Source: an uncultured Clostridia bacterium (GTDB lineage: Bacteria; Bacillota; Limnochordia; Darwinibacteriales; DTU012). Taken from it: a stretch of 39,622 bases of DNA. The stretch is taken from assembly GCA_900019385.1 (NCBI GenBank), contig FIZJ01000009.1, positions 1 to 39,622 on the forward strand, written 5' to 3'. This document shows positions 16,635 through 24,835 of this stretch, one piece after another. Positions within the stretch are counted from its first letter, which is position 1; the number at the start of each line of letters is the position of its first letter. The translations under genes were made by a program, and so were the position numbers. The notes below the pieces were generated by a model. The model worked only from the letters and a program-made list of their open reading frames with translations. It had not been told where the DNA came from and made no database searches.

Positions 16635-17425
16635 CATGGGAGAAAATCCGCCACGCTTTCCAACACGTACGTCGGCTTAATCTGGCTCACCTCCAACATC
16701 TCCCGCGAGGTGACGCCTGTGAGCACGAGGGCCGTGTCGATCCCCAGATCAATGCCCATTTTAATGTCAGTTTCCAGGCGGTCGCCAATCATCAGGCACT
16801 TGCCGACCGGCAGCCGCAGCCGTTCCAAGGCCACAGCCAGCATCTGCGGCGAAGGTTTGCCGCAGATCAGCTCAGGCCTGCGGCCTGTAACCCCTTCGAT
16901 GGCCCCAATCATTCCGGCGCAGTCCGGGATCTCTCCGCCGTCCACCGGACAGGTCCGATCAGGGTTTGTGGCGAAATAACGGGCTCCGTTCTTCAGGGCG
17001 ATCATGGCATCGTTGAGCTTGTTGTAGTGGAAAGTGCGATCGAAGGCCACAACCAGAAACTCAGCCTCCATCGGATCTGCCGTCACTCTCAAGCCCGCCG
17101 CCTCAAGCTCGGCGATCAGCGGCTGTTCACCGACGACATAAACCGTTGCGCCCGGCTTCTCTTTGCTGATGCAAATAGCTGTGACCAGCGACGAATTGAC
17201 AATGTTGTCGATTGCGGCGGGAATACCCATGCGGTTAAGTTTGTCAGCGTAAGCCGCGCGGCTTTCAATCGGTTTGTTGGACAGAAACAGTGTTTTTTTC
17301 CCCATTTGCCGCAAATGCCTGATTACCTGATCCGCGTTGGCCAGCATCCGGTTGCTGAGATAAACAGTGCCGTCCAGATCAAATATATAACCATCGTACG
17401 CGAGCAGTGTCTCCTTGTCTGCCAT
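16634..17425 (-). CDS. HAD-superfamily IIA phosphatase (NagD/AraL-like)
   Basis: This 263-aa protein starts at ATG after GGGGAGGAC. All HAD motifs are present: FDLDGTVYL (nucleophile and acid Asp) at about 15-23, LFLSNKP (motif II Ser/Asn) near 48, the GKPSPQML Lys (motif III), and MIGDRLETDI (motif IV). The cap type and NKP signature are those of subclass IIA, which includes NagD, AraL and p-nitrophenyl phosphatases acting on small sugar or glycerol phosphates. The exact substrate cannot be read. It lies 52 nt after the CwlD-like gene and also has a good promoter of its own inside that gene's end. Confidence 0.85.
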   Translation of the reverse strand: MADKETLLAYDGYIFDLDGTVYLSNRMLANADQVIRHLRQMGKKTLFLSNKPIESRAAYADKLNRMGIPAAIDNIVNSSLVTAICISKEKPGATVYVVGEQPLIAELEAAGLRVTADPMEAEFLVVAFDRTFHYNKLNDAMIALKNGARYFATNPDRTCPVDGGEIPDCAGMIGAIEGVTGRRPELICGKPSPQMLAVALERLRLPVGKCLMIGDRLETDIKMGIDLGIDTALVLTGVTSREMLEVSQIKPTYVLESVADFLP

Positions 17426-17466
17426 GGTGTCCTCCCCATCGCCGGATCGTGTGCTTGTTCATTCCC

Positions 17467-17495
17467 ATTATATAGAATCAGAGCGGATACTTCAA
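17467..17495 (-). promoter_or_regulatory. Sigma-A promoter for the HAD phosphatase gene
   Basis: On the minus strand, TTGAAG (17495-17490) and a perfect TATAAT (17472-17467) are separated by 17 bp. The -35 box lies inside the last codons of the amidase gene, so the HAD gene can be expressed independently of it. Confidence 0.6.
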
Positions 17496-18284
17496 CAACC
17501 GGAAATAATCCTGGATTCCGTCGGCGACTGCTTTGGCGATGGCCTGCCGCCCCGATTCGGACAGCATGAACTCCCGATCATGCTTGTTGGATACAAAGCC
17601 GATTTCTATTAGAACAGCCGGGATTGGGCTGCGGCGGAGGATGAAAAAATCGTCCGGGCTGATCCCCGGTTCGGCACGGCCGGGGAGGAGGTCTTTCAGA
17701 TAGTGCTGAATGGCGGCTGCCAACTGCCGGCTTAGATCCGAGTGGGACTGATAGAGCGTTACAGCGCCTTTGGCGCTTTCGGAGCGGAAGTGGTTGGTGT
17801 GGATGCTGATCAGGATGTTGGCGTTGTGCTGTTGGGCGACAAGAAGCCGCGCCCTGAGCCCAAGGCGGTAAGTGGGAGGAAAGCGGGTGCCTAGAGCGAT
17901 TCCCCGGTCCCTGGGGTCGATCTTGCGGCCGAGTTCGAGATCCTGTTCATATTCCTTTTTTGTATACTCGATTTCATCTTGGTAAGTCACTTGATCCCAC
18001 AAGTCTGTATCGGTGTCTCGGGTCAGAACCGCAATGCCGCCCCGGGCACGGATTTCGTCAGCGATGGCCATGCTAAGCAAAAGCGTGATGTCCTTTTCCG
18101 TGAAACCAGCGTGGGAACTGCCTGAATCTCTGCCCCCATGTCCAGGGTCGATAGCGACAACATACCCATCGAGCTCCGAAACCACTGAGACAATCAATGG
18201 TTCGGCGATCAAAAGACAAGCCGCGGAGGCCAGGATTGCGGCAATACCGATCCAGATGGATTTGGCGCGTTTCACTGACAGCAC
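17478..18284 (-). CDS. N-acetylmuramoyl-L-alanine amidase, CwlD-like
   Basis: This protein is about 268 aa. The start is set at GTG 18284, 6 nt after AGGAGG; the TTG at 18299 would include that site. An N-terminal membrane anchor (about 7-30) precedes an Amidase_3 domain. The zinc ligands lie in AIDPGHGG (His), GFTEKDI (Glu) and ISIHTNHF (His), and the catalytic Glu lies in LIEIGFVSN. The TRDTDTDLWD segment and overall layout resemble CwlD. CwlD removes the stem peptide so that muramic delta-lactam can form in the spore cortex; that role is inferred. The family is usually sporulation-controlled. An insertion of about 30 charged residues follows the TRDTD motif. Confidence 0.82.
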   Translation of the reverse strand: MLSVKRAKSIWIGIAAILASAACLLIAEPLIVSVVSELDGYVVAIDPGHGGRDSGSSHAGFTEKDITLLLSMAIADEIRARGGIAVLTRDTDTDLWDQVTYQDEIEYTKKEYEQDLELGRKIDPRDRGIALGTRFPPTYRLGLRARLLVAQQHNANILISIHTNHFRSESAKGAVTLYQSHSDLSRQLAAAIQHYLKDLLPGRAEPGISPDDFFILRRSPIPAVLIEIGFVSNKHDREFMLSESGRQAIAKAVADGIQDYFRLLKYPL

Positions 18285-18426
18285 AGCAAACCTCCTCAAG
18301 CCAAACGGTCTGCTTTAAATATATGCGGCGGTGCTTGCCCATTAGTCTGCCGCCGGCTGCCGCTGTTCCCGGCAGTTGTTAAAACGTGCCAAGCTTGAGT
18401 TTGGAAAAGGAATTGGATATTCAGTG

Positions 18427-18455
18427 TTGAATAAATGTAATTAATCAATTAAGAT
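18427..18455 (+). promoter_or_regulatory. Candidate promoter of the oligopeptide transport operon
   Basis: TTGAAT (18427-18432) and TAAGAT (18450-18455) are 17 bp apart in an AT-rich stretch, about 90 nt before the binding-protein gene. The rest of the 260-nt gap (18285-18544) shows no gene or recognisable RNA element. Confidence 0.4.
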
Positions 18456-18544
18456 TTAACAGGGAGGTGGACTAGTTAAGGCAGGTATAGCCAGTTGTGG
18501 GTAAGAAGTATATGAGGTACTTAGTTCAAAGGAGGAGTGTCAGC

Positions 18545-20422
18545 ATGCGTAGTTATCGATTTTTGCCAGTAGTCTTGCTTTTGGTATTGGTGATTTCCGC
18601 AACAGCGGCAGCATACCAAGAAGCACCGACACTGGCGGCAAAGGTTGCCAAGGGTGAACTTCCACCGGTCGAAGAAAGACTGCCGGAGAATCCTTTGGTG
18701 ATTGAGCCGATTGAAGAAGTGGGCACATACGGCGGACTGATCAGAATGGCCCACAGAGGCCCAAGCGATGCCACCGGATATTACCGGACAGTCCGGGAGC
18801 CTCTGGTCAACTATAACCCCAGCTTGACTCAGATTCAGCCTAACCTTGCCGAAAGATGGGAAGTCTCCGAGGATGGCACCACCATCACTTATTATCTGCG
18901 CAAAGGGCTGAAATGGTCCGACGGGCATCCTTTCACCACCGAAGATGTCCTGTTCTGGTGGGAAGTCCAGAACACTCCTGAGATAGTGCCGACAATTCCC
19001 GGCGCTTTCGTCAGGGATGGTGTGCCTTGCGAAGTTATCGCCATTGACGAGTATACAGTGGCATTCAAGTTCCCTGTGCCGGCAGCCGCGCATATCAACT
19101 GGATCGCAGCGGGCGGCGCCGAAACTTTTCTGCCGAAGCACTATCTGAGCCAATTCCACAAGAACTATGTGGATGAGGAAACTCTGAACCAGATGGCCAA
19201 GGCAGAAGGCTTCAACACATGGTACGAGCTGTTCATGGAGAAAGCCGGCGCCAATACACAATGGCGCGCAGTAGGCATGCCGGTTATGGATGCCTGGGTA
19301 ATCACCACCAACTTTGATGATCCGATCCTGATTTCCGAAAGGAACCCGTACTACTTCAAAGTTGACACCGCAGGCAACCAACTGCCGTATGTTGACACAC
19401 TGCACCGCATCCTGGTCGAGGACATCGAGGTAATGAAGCTGCAGCTGATCAACGGCCAACTCGATTACATCACCCGCCATCTGTGGACCACTTACGGCGA
19501 TCTGCCGATGTATATGGCTTATCAGCAGCAGGGTGATTACCGGATTATCCGCACCAACGGCGGCACACCGGGCGGTATCAACATTATGTTCAACGCGACT
19601 TACAAAGCTGATCCGGTTATCGCCGAGCTGATCAACAACATTGAGTTCAAGAAAGCTCTGTCCTATGCTATTGACCGCGAAGAAATCAACAACGTCCGTT
19701 TCAGCGGTCTGGGCAACATCGGCCACGGCCATTTCCATCCGCAGCATCCTGGTTATGTGGAGGAAGTCGACAAGGCCTATACCGAATATAACCCGGAACT
19801 GGCCAACAAGATTCTGGATGATCTCGGCTTGACCGCCCGCGACAGCGAAGGCTACCGCCTGCGTCCCGACGGCCAACGCTTGACTCTGATCATCGACGGA
19901 TCCACTCACCACCTGCACCATGCCGCTGCCGGCGAGCTGATCCAGAGCTACTGGAAAGACATCGGCATCAGGCTGGTTGTGAACATTATCGACCGCGGCC
20001 TGTGGGAAGCCAAACGTGAGGCCAACGAGCATATGCTGACCTTCGCCGATTTGGCTGACCCGCTGATTCCGCTTGAGCAAAGCGGCCATCAGATCACTTA
20101 TGTAATCGCGCCTCTGTGGGAGCAATGGTTCCAGAGCAACGGCGCCCAAGGTGAAGAGCCGCCTGAGGATGCCAAGCGGATCATGGAAATCTACACGGTC
20201 TTGGCTCCCGCGACCGCCGACGATGATGTCAGGGCTGCTTATGTCCGTGAGATTGCCGAGATCTGGGGCCGCAACCTCTGGACCATCGGTACTGTGGGTG
20301 TACCGTTCAACCTCTCCTTCGCCAAGAACAACCTGAGAAACATTCCTGGCGACTATGTGGGTGCCCACAGCCATCCGGCCAACCCGGCCATCTATCAACC
20401 ATATCAATGGTTCTGGAAATAA
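18545..20422 (+). CDS. Peptide ABC transporter substrate-binding protein (SBP_bac_5)
   Basis: This protein is about 625 aa from the ATG at 18545, which follows AAAGGAGGAG; an upstream in-frame start has no site. A signal peptide ends near the Ala-Tyr-Gln at about 24-27. No lipobox Cys is seen, so anchoring, if any, is not by lipid. The body has the cluster-C binding-protein pattern: NLAERWEVSEDGTTITYYLR, then GLKWSDGHPFTTEDVLFWWE, and later ALSYAIDREEINN. It should capture oligopeptides, or sugars in some relatives, outside the cell. The four downstream transporter genes complete the system. A strong hairpin after the gene probably keeps it more abundant than the permeases. Confidence 0.9.
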   Translation: MRSYRFLPVVLLLVLVISATAAAYQEAPTLAAKVAKGELPPVEERLPENPLVIEPIEEVGTYGGLIRMAHRGPSDATGYYRTVREPLVNYNPSLTQIQPNLAERWEVSEDGTTITYYLRKGLKWSDGHPFTTEDVLFWWEVQNTPEIVPTIPGAFVRDGVPCEVIAIDEYTVAFKFPVPAAAHINWIAAGGAETFLPKHYLSQFHKNYVDEETLNQMAKAEGFNTWYELFMEKAGANTQWRAVGMPVMDAWVITTNFDDPILISERNPYYFKVDTAGNQLPYVDTLHRILVEDIEVMKLQLINGQLDYITRHLWTTYGDLPMYMAYQQQGDYRIIRTNGGTPGGINIMFNATYKADPVIAELINNIEFKKALSYAIDREEINNVRFSGLGNIGHGHFHPQHPGYVEEVDKAYTEYNPELANKILDDLGLTARDSEGYRLRPDGQRLTLIIDGSTHHLHHAAAGELIQSYWKDIGIRLVVNIIDRGLWEAKREANEHMLTFADLADPLIPLEQSGHQITYVIAPLWEQWFQSNGAQGEEPPEDAKRIMEIYTVLAPATADDDVRAAYVREIAEIWGRNLWTIGTVGVPFNLSFAKNNLRNIPGDYVGAHSHPANPAIYQPYQWFWK

Positions 20423-20446
20423 TCTCGGTAAGACCTGAATAGGGTG

Positions 20447-20484
20447 AAAGAGAAGTCAACTTCCAGGTTGACTTCTCTTTTACC
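20447..20484 (+). terminator. Intra-operon hairpin between binding-protein and permease genes
   Basis: A perfect 14-bp stem (20447-20460 with 20467-20480) has a 6-nt loop and is followed by TTTTACC. It probably acts as a partial terminator or mRNA stabiliser, so that the binding protein is made in excess. Confidence 0.7.
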
Positions 20485-20528
20485 AATCCTTTTGTTTGTG
20501 GACAGCGGTTTGATTGGGGGAAAAACTG

Positions 20529-21515
20529 ATGCTCAGGTATATAGTCAAGCGAATCGTGCAGATGATTCCCATCCTCTTCATGATCTCGATCATATCCTTT
20601 ATCATCATCCAACTGCCGCCGGGCAGCTATCTTAACACACTCATCGCCCAGATGCGAGCAACTGGCGACGAGGTCGATATGGAGATGATTGAAGCTCTAA
20701 GAATCCGTTACTCCCTGGATAAGCCGATGCACATCCAGTATTTCAATTGGATGAAGGGTATTATTACCAGAGGGGATTTCGGCTTTTCATTCGAGTGGAA
20801 CCGGCCGGTGAGTCATCTGATTTGGGAACGGCTCGGCTTGTCCGTCGCGGTTTCCGTGTCGGCGATGCTGTTTTCGTGGATTATCGCTTTTCCGATTGCC
20901 ATCTATAGTGCTGTGCGCAAGCACACCTTGGGAGATTACTTCTTCACATTTGTCGGGTTTTTGGGATTGTCCACACCAAACTTCATGTTGGCACTTATCC
21001 TGATGTTCATTTCATCTAAATACTTTGGGTTTACAGTTGGTGGGCTGTTCTCTCCTGAGTATATGATGGCGCCTTGGAGTTGGGCGAGGTTCGTCGATAT
21101 GCTGACGCATATCTGGATCCCCATGATTGTGGTTGGAACCGCCGGCACCGCTGGGTTGATCCGGGTGCTGCGCAACAACCTCCTTGATGAACTGGGAAAA
21201 CCCTACGTAGTCGCCGCTAGATCCAAAGGGATCAGCACGGTGCGGCTCGTGTTCAAATATCCGGTGAGATTGGCGCTCATTCCTTTCATCAGCACAGTAG
21301 GGTGGCAGCTGCCGAATATGGTTTCGGGGGAGGCTGTGACCGCGACTGTCTTGAGCCTGCCGACAGCAGGGCCGCTGATGCTGGCGGCGCTGCGCAGCCA
21401 GGATATGTATCTTGCAGGCAGCTTTTTGCTGTTGCTGGCGCTCCTGACAATGATCGGCACCCTGATTTCCGACTTGCTGCTGGTATTAGTTGATCCCCGG
21501 ATCCGTTACGAGTGA
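20529..21515 (+). CDS. Peptide ABC transporter permease, OppB/DppB type
   Basis: This protein is about 328 aa from the ATG at 20529 after TTGGGGG; a TTG at 20514 would fall inside that site. It has the standard opening (LRYIVKRIVQMIPILF), an external loop ending SLDKPMHIQYFNWMKG, and six membrane helices. The binding-protein-dependent transport EAA loop reads DELGKPYVVAARSKGIS, which docks on the ATPases. It forms the translocation channel with the OppC-type partner. It is second in the operon, 106 nt after the binding protein across the hairpin, and 13 nt before the next gene. Confidence 0.92.
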   Translation: MLRYIVKRIVQMIPILFMISIISFIIIQLPPGSYLNTLIAQMRATGDEVDMEMIEALRIRYSLDKPMHIQYFNWMKGIITRGDFGFSFEWNRPVSHLIWERLGLSVAVSVSAMLFSWIIAFPIAIYSAVRKHTLGDYFFTFVGFLGLSTPNFMLALILMFISSKYFGFTVGGLFSPEYMMAPWSWARFVDMLTHIWIPMIVVGTAGTAGLIRVLRNNLLDELGKPYVVAARSKGISTVRLVFKYPVRLALIPFISTVGWQLPNMVSGEAVTATVLSLPTAGPLMLAALRSQDMYLAGSFLLLLALLTMIGTLISDLLLVLVDPRIRYE

Positions 21516-21528
21516 GGAGGCGTAGTCC

Positions 21529-22683
21529 ATGGCGAGGAAAAAAATCCCGGCTCCTGCGGCAGACACGGCAGAGGCCTTGAGCACAACCGAAGAGAAAATA
21601 TTCTACGCCAGCCAATGGCGCTTGATGTGGTGGAAGTTTCGCAAGCACAAAGTGGCAGTAATTGCAGGCTTTGTAATCGCTTTGATGTATCTTGGCGCCA
21701 TCTTTGCGCCTTTTATCGCGCCCTATGGGCCAACCCACCGGGATCGGGGCAACATTTATGTCCCGCCTCAAAAGATCCGTTTCTGGGACGAGAACGGATT
21801 CAGCTTGCGCCCGTTCATTCATCCACTCAAAGTTACGACGGATTGGGAGACATTCCAGAAAGTATACACAGAGGATACCAGCCGCAGAATTTACATCCGC
21901 TTCTTTGTCCGAGGCAAATCCAACGATGATCAGTATAAGCTGTTTGGCCTGTTTAAATCAAATATTCATCTGTTTGGTGTCGACGAAGGGTACATTCATC
22001 TCTTCGGCACTGACGACCTTGGGCGGGATGTCTTTTCCCGGGTGATGTACGGTGGGCAGATTTCCATGAGCATCGGATTGGCCGGTGTGTTCTTGAGCTT
22101 GATTCTCGGCCTGATTCTGGGCGGAATTTCCGGATACTATGGAGGAGTTGTTGACAACATCATACAACGCTTGATCGAGGTAATCCGCTCCTTCCCCCAG
22201 ATACCGCTGTGGATGGCGCTGAGCGCCGCCATTCCTCCGGATATCTCGCCGAAACTAGTCTACTTCGGCATTACCATTATCTTGTCATTTATCGGCTGGA
22301 CAGCTTTGGGAAGGCAGATCCGCAGTAAGGTTCTGGCTCTGAAAAACGAAGATTTCATTGTGGCGGCGCGCTTGGCGGGAACGAGCGAACCCAAGATTAT
22401 TCTCACGCATCTGATCCCGTCGTTTATGAGCCACGTGATTGCGAGCTTGACTCTGAGCATCCCGTCGATGATTCTGGCAGAAACTTCCCTCAGTTTCCTG
22501 GGGATAGGTTTGAGGGCACCGGTAGTCAGTTGGGGCGTCATGCTGCAGCAGGCGCAAAACGTGCATACCATCTCCATGGCCCCGTGGCTGTTGATACCCG
22601 GCGTGTTTGTAATCATCTATGTGCTCGCGTTCAATTTCCTGGGTGACGGCCTGCGGGATGCCGCCGATCCATACGGGAACTGA
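21529..22683 (+). CDS. Peptide ABC transporter permease, OppC/DppC type, with enlarged external loop
   Basis: This 384-aa protein starts at ATG after GAGGAGG. After the first membrane helix (about 43-63), an extracytoplasmic segment of roughly 95 residues leads to the conserved LFGTDDLGRDVFSR (from about 158). That loop is longer than in classical DppC. Five further helices and the coupling loop (EDFIVAARLAGTSEPKIILTHLIPS) follow. The C-terminal FNFLGDGLRDAADP is typical of the family. The long loop probably contacts the large binding protein. It lies in the transporter operon between the OppB- and OppD-type genes. Confidence 0.92.
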   Translation: MARKKIPAPAADTAEALSTTEEKIFYASQWRLMWWKFRKHKVAVIAGFVIALMYLGAIFAPFIAPYGPTHRDRGNIYVPPQKIRFWDENGFSLRPFIHPLKVTTDWETFQKVYTEDTSRRIYIRFFVRGKSNDDQYKLFGLFKSNIHLFGVDEGYIHLFGTDDLGRDVFSRVMYGGQISMSIGLAGVFLSLILGLILGGISGYYGGVVDNIIQRLIEVIRSFPQIPLWMALSAAIPPDISPKLVYFGITIILSFIGWTALGRQIRSKVLALKNEDFIVAARLAGTSEPKIILTHLIPSFMSHVIASLTLSIPSMILAETSLSFLGIGLRAPVVSWGVMLQQAQNVHTISMAPWLLIPGVFVIIYVLAFNFLGDGLRDAADPYGN

Positions 22684-22712
22684 TTGAAAGACTACTGGGT
22701 GGTGAAGATGAC

Positions 22713-23735
22713 ATGAATCCAAAGAATATACTTGAGGTCAGGGATCTGGTTGTCAAGTTCAAATTGAGCGAAGGAATTGTCCACGCCGTAAACGGCGTGA
22801 GTTACGATGTGCCGGAAGGCAAATCCATCGGGATTGTCGGCGAAAGCGGCTGCGGCAAAACAGTCAGCTCCTATGCCTTAAACAGGCTGCTTCCGCCTTA
22901 TGCCACCTTAAGCGGGCAGATCTTGTTTCGGCAGCAGGATGGGAACATCATCGACATTGCGAAGCTAAAGCCAGAAGGCAGAGAGATCCGCGCGATCCGC
23001 GGCCGGGACATCGCCATGATTTTCCAGGAGCCGATGACCTCCTTAAGCCCGGTGCACACCATCTGCAACCAAATATCCGAGGCCTTGATCCTCTTCCAGG
23101 GGATGACCAAGAAACAGGCCAGGAACCGGACAATCGAGCTGTTGAAGCTGGTGGGCATTCCCCAGGCTGAAAGGCGGGTCGACGAATATCCATTTCAGTT
23201 CAGCGGCGGTATGCGCCAAAGGGCAATGATCGCCATGGCTTTGGCCCGCAATCCTAGAGTGCTGATTGCGGACGAACCCACCACTGCCTTGGACGTGACG
23301 CTGCAGGCACAGGTCTTAAGTTTGATCCAGGATCTGCAGAATCGGTTCAACCTTTCGATGATCCTGATCACCCACGCATTAGGCGTGGTAGCCCACATGG
23401 TGGAAACAGTCAATATCATGTATTTGGGCCGAATCGTGGAAACCGGCCCGACTATGGAGATATTCGAAGAACCGCTTCATCCATACACGCAGGGGCTGCT
23501 GCAGTCGATTCCGAAGCTTACCGGCAGGCTGGGCGAGCGGGTGAGTTCTATTCCTGGTTCGGTTCCCAGTGCCTACGACATCCCCAAGGGCTGCCCCTTC
23601 GAAGCAAGGTGCAAACACCGTATGGAGATCTGCCGCGAAGAGATGCCAAAACCAGTCACTGTCGGAAGCGAACACACCGTATACTGCCATCTGTACACAG
23701 GAAGGGAGGCGGCTCGCGATGCTGCAAATGCCTGA
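22713..23735 (+). CDS. Peptide ABC transporter ATPase, OppD/DppD type
   Basis: This 340-aa protein has Walker A (GESGCGKT), a Q-loop in MIFQEPMTSLSP, the signature SGGMRQRAMIAMALA, Walker B (VLIADEPTTALD) and an H-loop in ITHALGVVA, where family members usually have ITHDLGVVA. A C-terminal CPFEARCKHRMEIC cluster plus a later Cys matches the oligopeptide-ATPase tail, which binds an iron-sulfur cluster in some homologues. It powers uptake as a heterodimer with the OppF-type ATPase. The next gene begins 17 bp before this one ends, so translation is coupled. Confidence 0.92.
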   Translation: MNPKNILEVRDLVVKFKLSEGIVHAVNGVSYDVPEGKSIGIVGESGCGKTVSSYALNRLLPPYATLSGQILFRQQDGNIIDIAKLKPEGREIRAIRGRDIAMIFQEPMTSLSPVHTICNQISEALILFQGMTKKQARNRTIELLKLVGIPQAERRVDEYPFQFSGGMRQRAMIAMALARNPRVLIADEPTTALDVTLQAQVLSLIQDLQNRFNLSMILITHALGVVAHMVETVNIMYLGRIVETGPTMEIFEEPLHPYTQGLLQSIPKLTGRLGERVSSIPGSVPSAYDIPKGCPFEARCKHRMEICREEMPKPVTVGSEHTVYCHLYTGREAARDAANA

Positions 23736-24756
23736 TGATGTCATTCTGCAGGTGACTGGCCTTAAGAAATACTTTCCGATCGAGTCTGGTTTCTTGCTGA
23801 AAAAAGTGCTCGGCCATGTGAAAGCCGTTGATGACGTGAGTTTCACGGTCAGGAAAGGTAAGACTCTGGGGTTGGTAGGAGAGTCCGGCTGCGGCAAAAC
23901 GACCATTGCCCGGACGGTGATCCGGGCTTACGATCCGACTGCGGGAACCATCCTGTTCCGTTCCAGGGACGGTGTGGTCGATATGGCCAAGGCGGAAAAA
24001 AAGGACCTCAAACGGATCAGGCGCGATATGCAAATGATCTTTCAAGATCCTTACTCTTCTCTCAATCCCCGCATGCCGATTATGGAAATTGTCGCCGAGC
24101 CGATGAAAGCCCACGGCGTGCCTAAATCCGTATACGAGGAACGGGTTGCGGAACTGCTGAAACTGGTAGGCCTGCGCCCGGAATACATGCGGCGCTTTCC
24201 ACATTCGTTCAGCGGCGGCCAGAGGCAGCGGATCGGTGTCGCTCGGGCTTTGGCCCTAAATCCATCCTTGATTCTGGCGGATGAGCCGGTGTCGGCGCTT
24301 GATGTATCGGTCCAGGCTCAGGTCCTCAACCTGCTCTTGGATCTCCAGGAACAGCTGGGATTGACGTATCTGTTCATCAGCCACGATTTAAGTGTGGTTC
24401 GCTACCTGTGCGATCAGGTGGCCGTGATGTACCTCGGGAGGATTGTGGAGATCGCTGATGTGGATCGGCTGTATGAGAACCCCACCCATCCTTATACCAG
24501 TGCCCTTTTGGGTGCTGTGCCGGACGCCAACCCCAAAGCTTCGTGGCGGCCGCATGATGTGGTGAAGGGCGAAATCGGCAAAGCGACTGCGGATATCAAA
24601 GGCTGTGCCTTTGCTCCGCGGTGCCCGTTTGCCAAGCCCGAGTGCCTTGAGCAGGTGCCGGAATTGATTTCGGTTGATCCCGTCAATCCAGAGGCACAGA
24701 AATCAGCGTGCCTGTTTGCTAGAGAGCTCTCCCTTCCCGGTGTGAGCACGGCGTAA
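23719..24756 (+). CDS. Peptide ABC transporter ATPase, OppF/DppF type
   Basis: This protein is about 345 aa. The ATG at 23719 follows GGGAGG and overlaps the OppD-type gene by 17 bp; a second ATG at 23728 is also possible. It has Walker A (GESGCGKTTIAR), MIFQDPYSSLNP, the signature FSGGQRQRIGVARAL, Walker B (LILADEPVSALD) and ISHDLSVVRYL. A C-terminal CAFAPRCPFAKPEC motif is present. An insertion between Walker A and the Q-loop is usual for OppF. It closes the transporter operon and is followed by a strong terminator. Confidence 0.92.
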   Translation: MLQMPDDVILQVTGLKKYFPIESGFLLKKVLGHVKAVDDVSFTVRKGKTLGLVGESGCGKTTIARTVIRAYDPTAGTILFRSRDGVVDMAKAEKKDLKRIRRDMQMIFQDPYSSLNPRMPIMEIVAEPMKAHGVPKSVYEERVAELLKLVGLRPEYMRRFPHSFSGGQRQRIGVARALALNPSLILADEPVSALDVSVQAQVLNLLLDLQEQLGLTYLFISHDLSVVRYLCDQVAVMYLGRIVEIADVDRLYENPTHPYTSALLGAVPDANPKASWRPHDVVKGEIGKATADIKGCAFAPRCPFAKPECLEQVPELISVDPVNPEAQKSACLFARELSLPGVSTA

Positions 24757-24766
24757 ACCAACAGAG

Positions 24767-24810
24767 AAGAAAACAGCTGCGGGCACAAAACCCGCAGCTG
24801 TTTTCTTTTT
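24767..24810. terminator. Strong terminator closing the peptide transport operon
   Basis: A perfect 14-bp stem (24770-24783 with 24791-24804) has a 7-nt loop, then TTTTCTTTTT. The minus strand is also T-rich after the stem, so it probably serves the convergent chemoreceptor gene too. Confidence 0.9.
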
Positions 24811-24835
24811 CGCTGTTTGGCTGTTTCGTATCTGT

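Noticed and set aside
18300-18325. Sigma-E-like -10 (CATATATT on the minus strand) before the CwlD-like gene
   Set aside because: No acceptable -35 element at the right spacing was found.
18521-20407. A 628-codon open frame antisense to the peptide-binding protein gene
   Set aside because: It mirrors the codon bias of the real gene, has no ribosome site or domain signature, and the plus-strand product is a clear SBP_bac_5 protein with a signal peptide.
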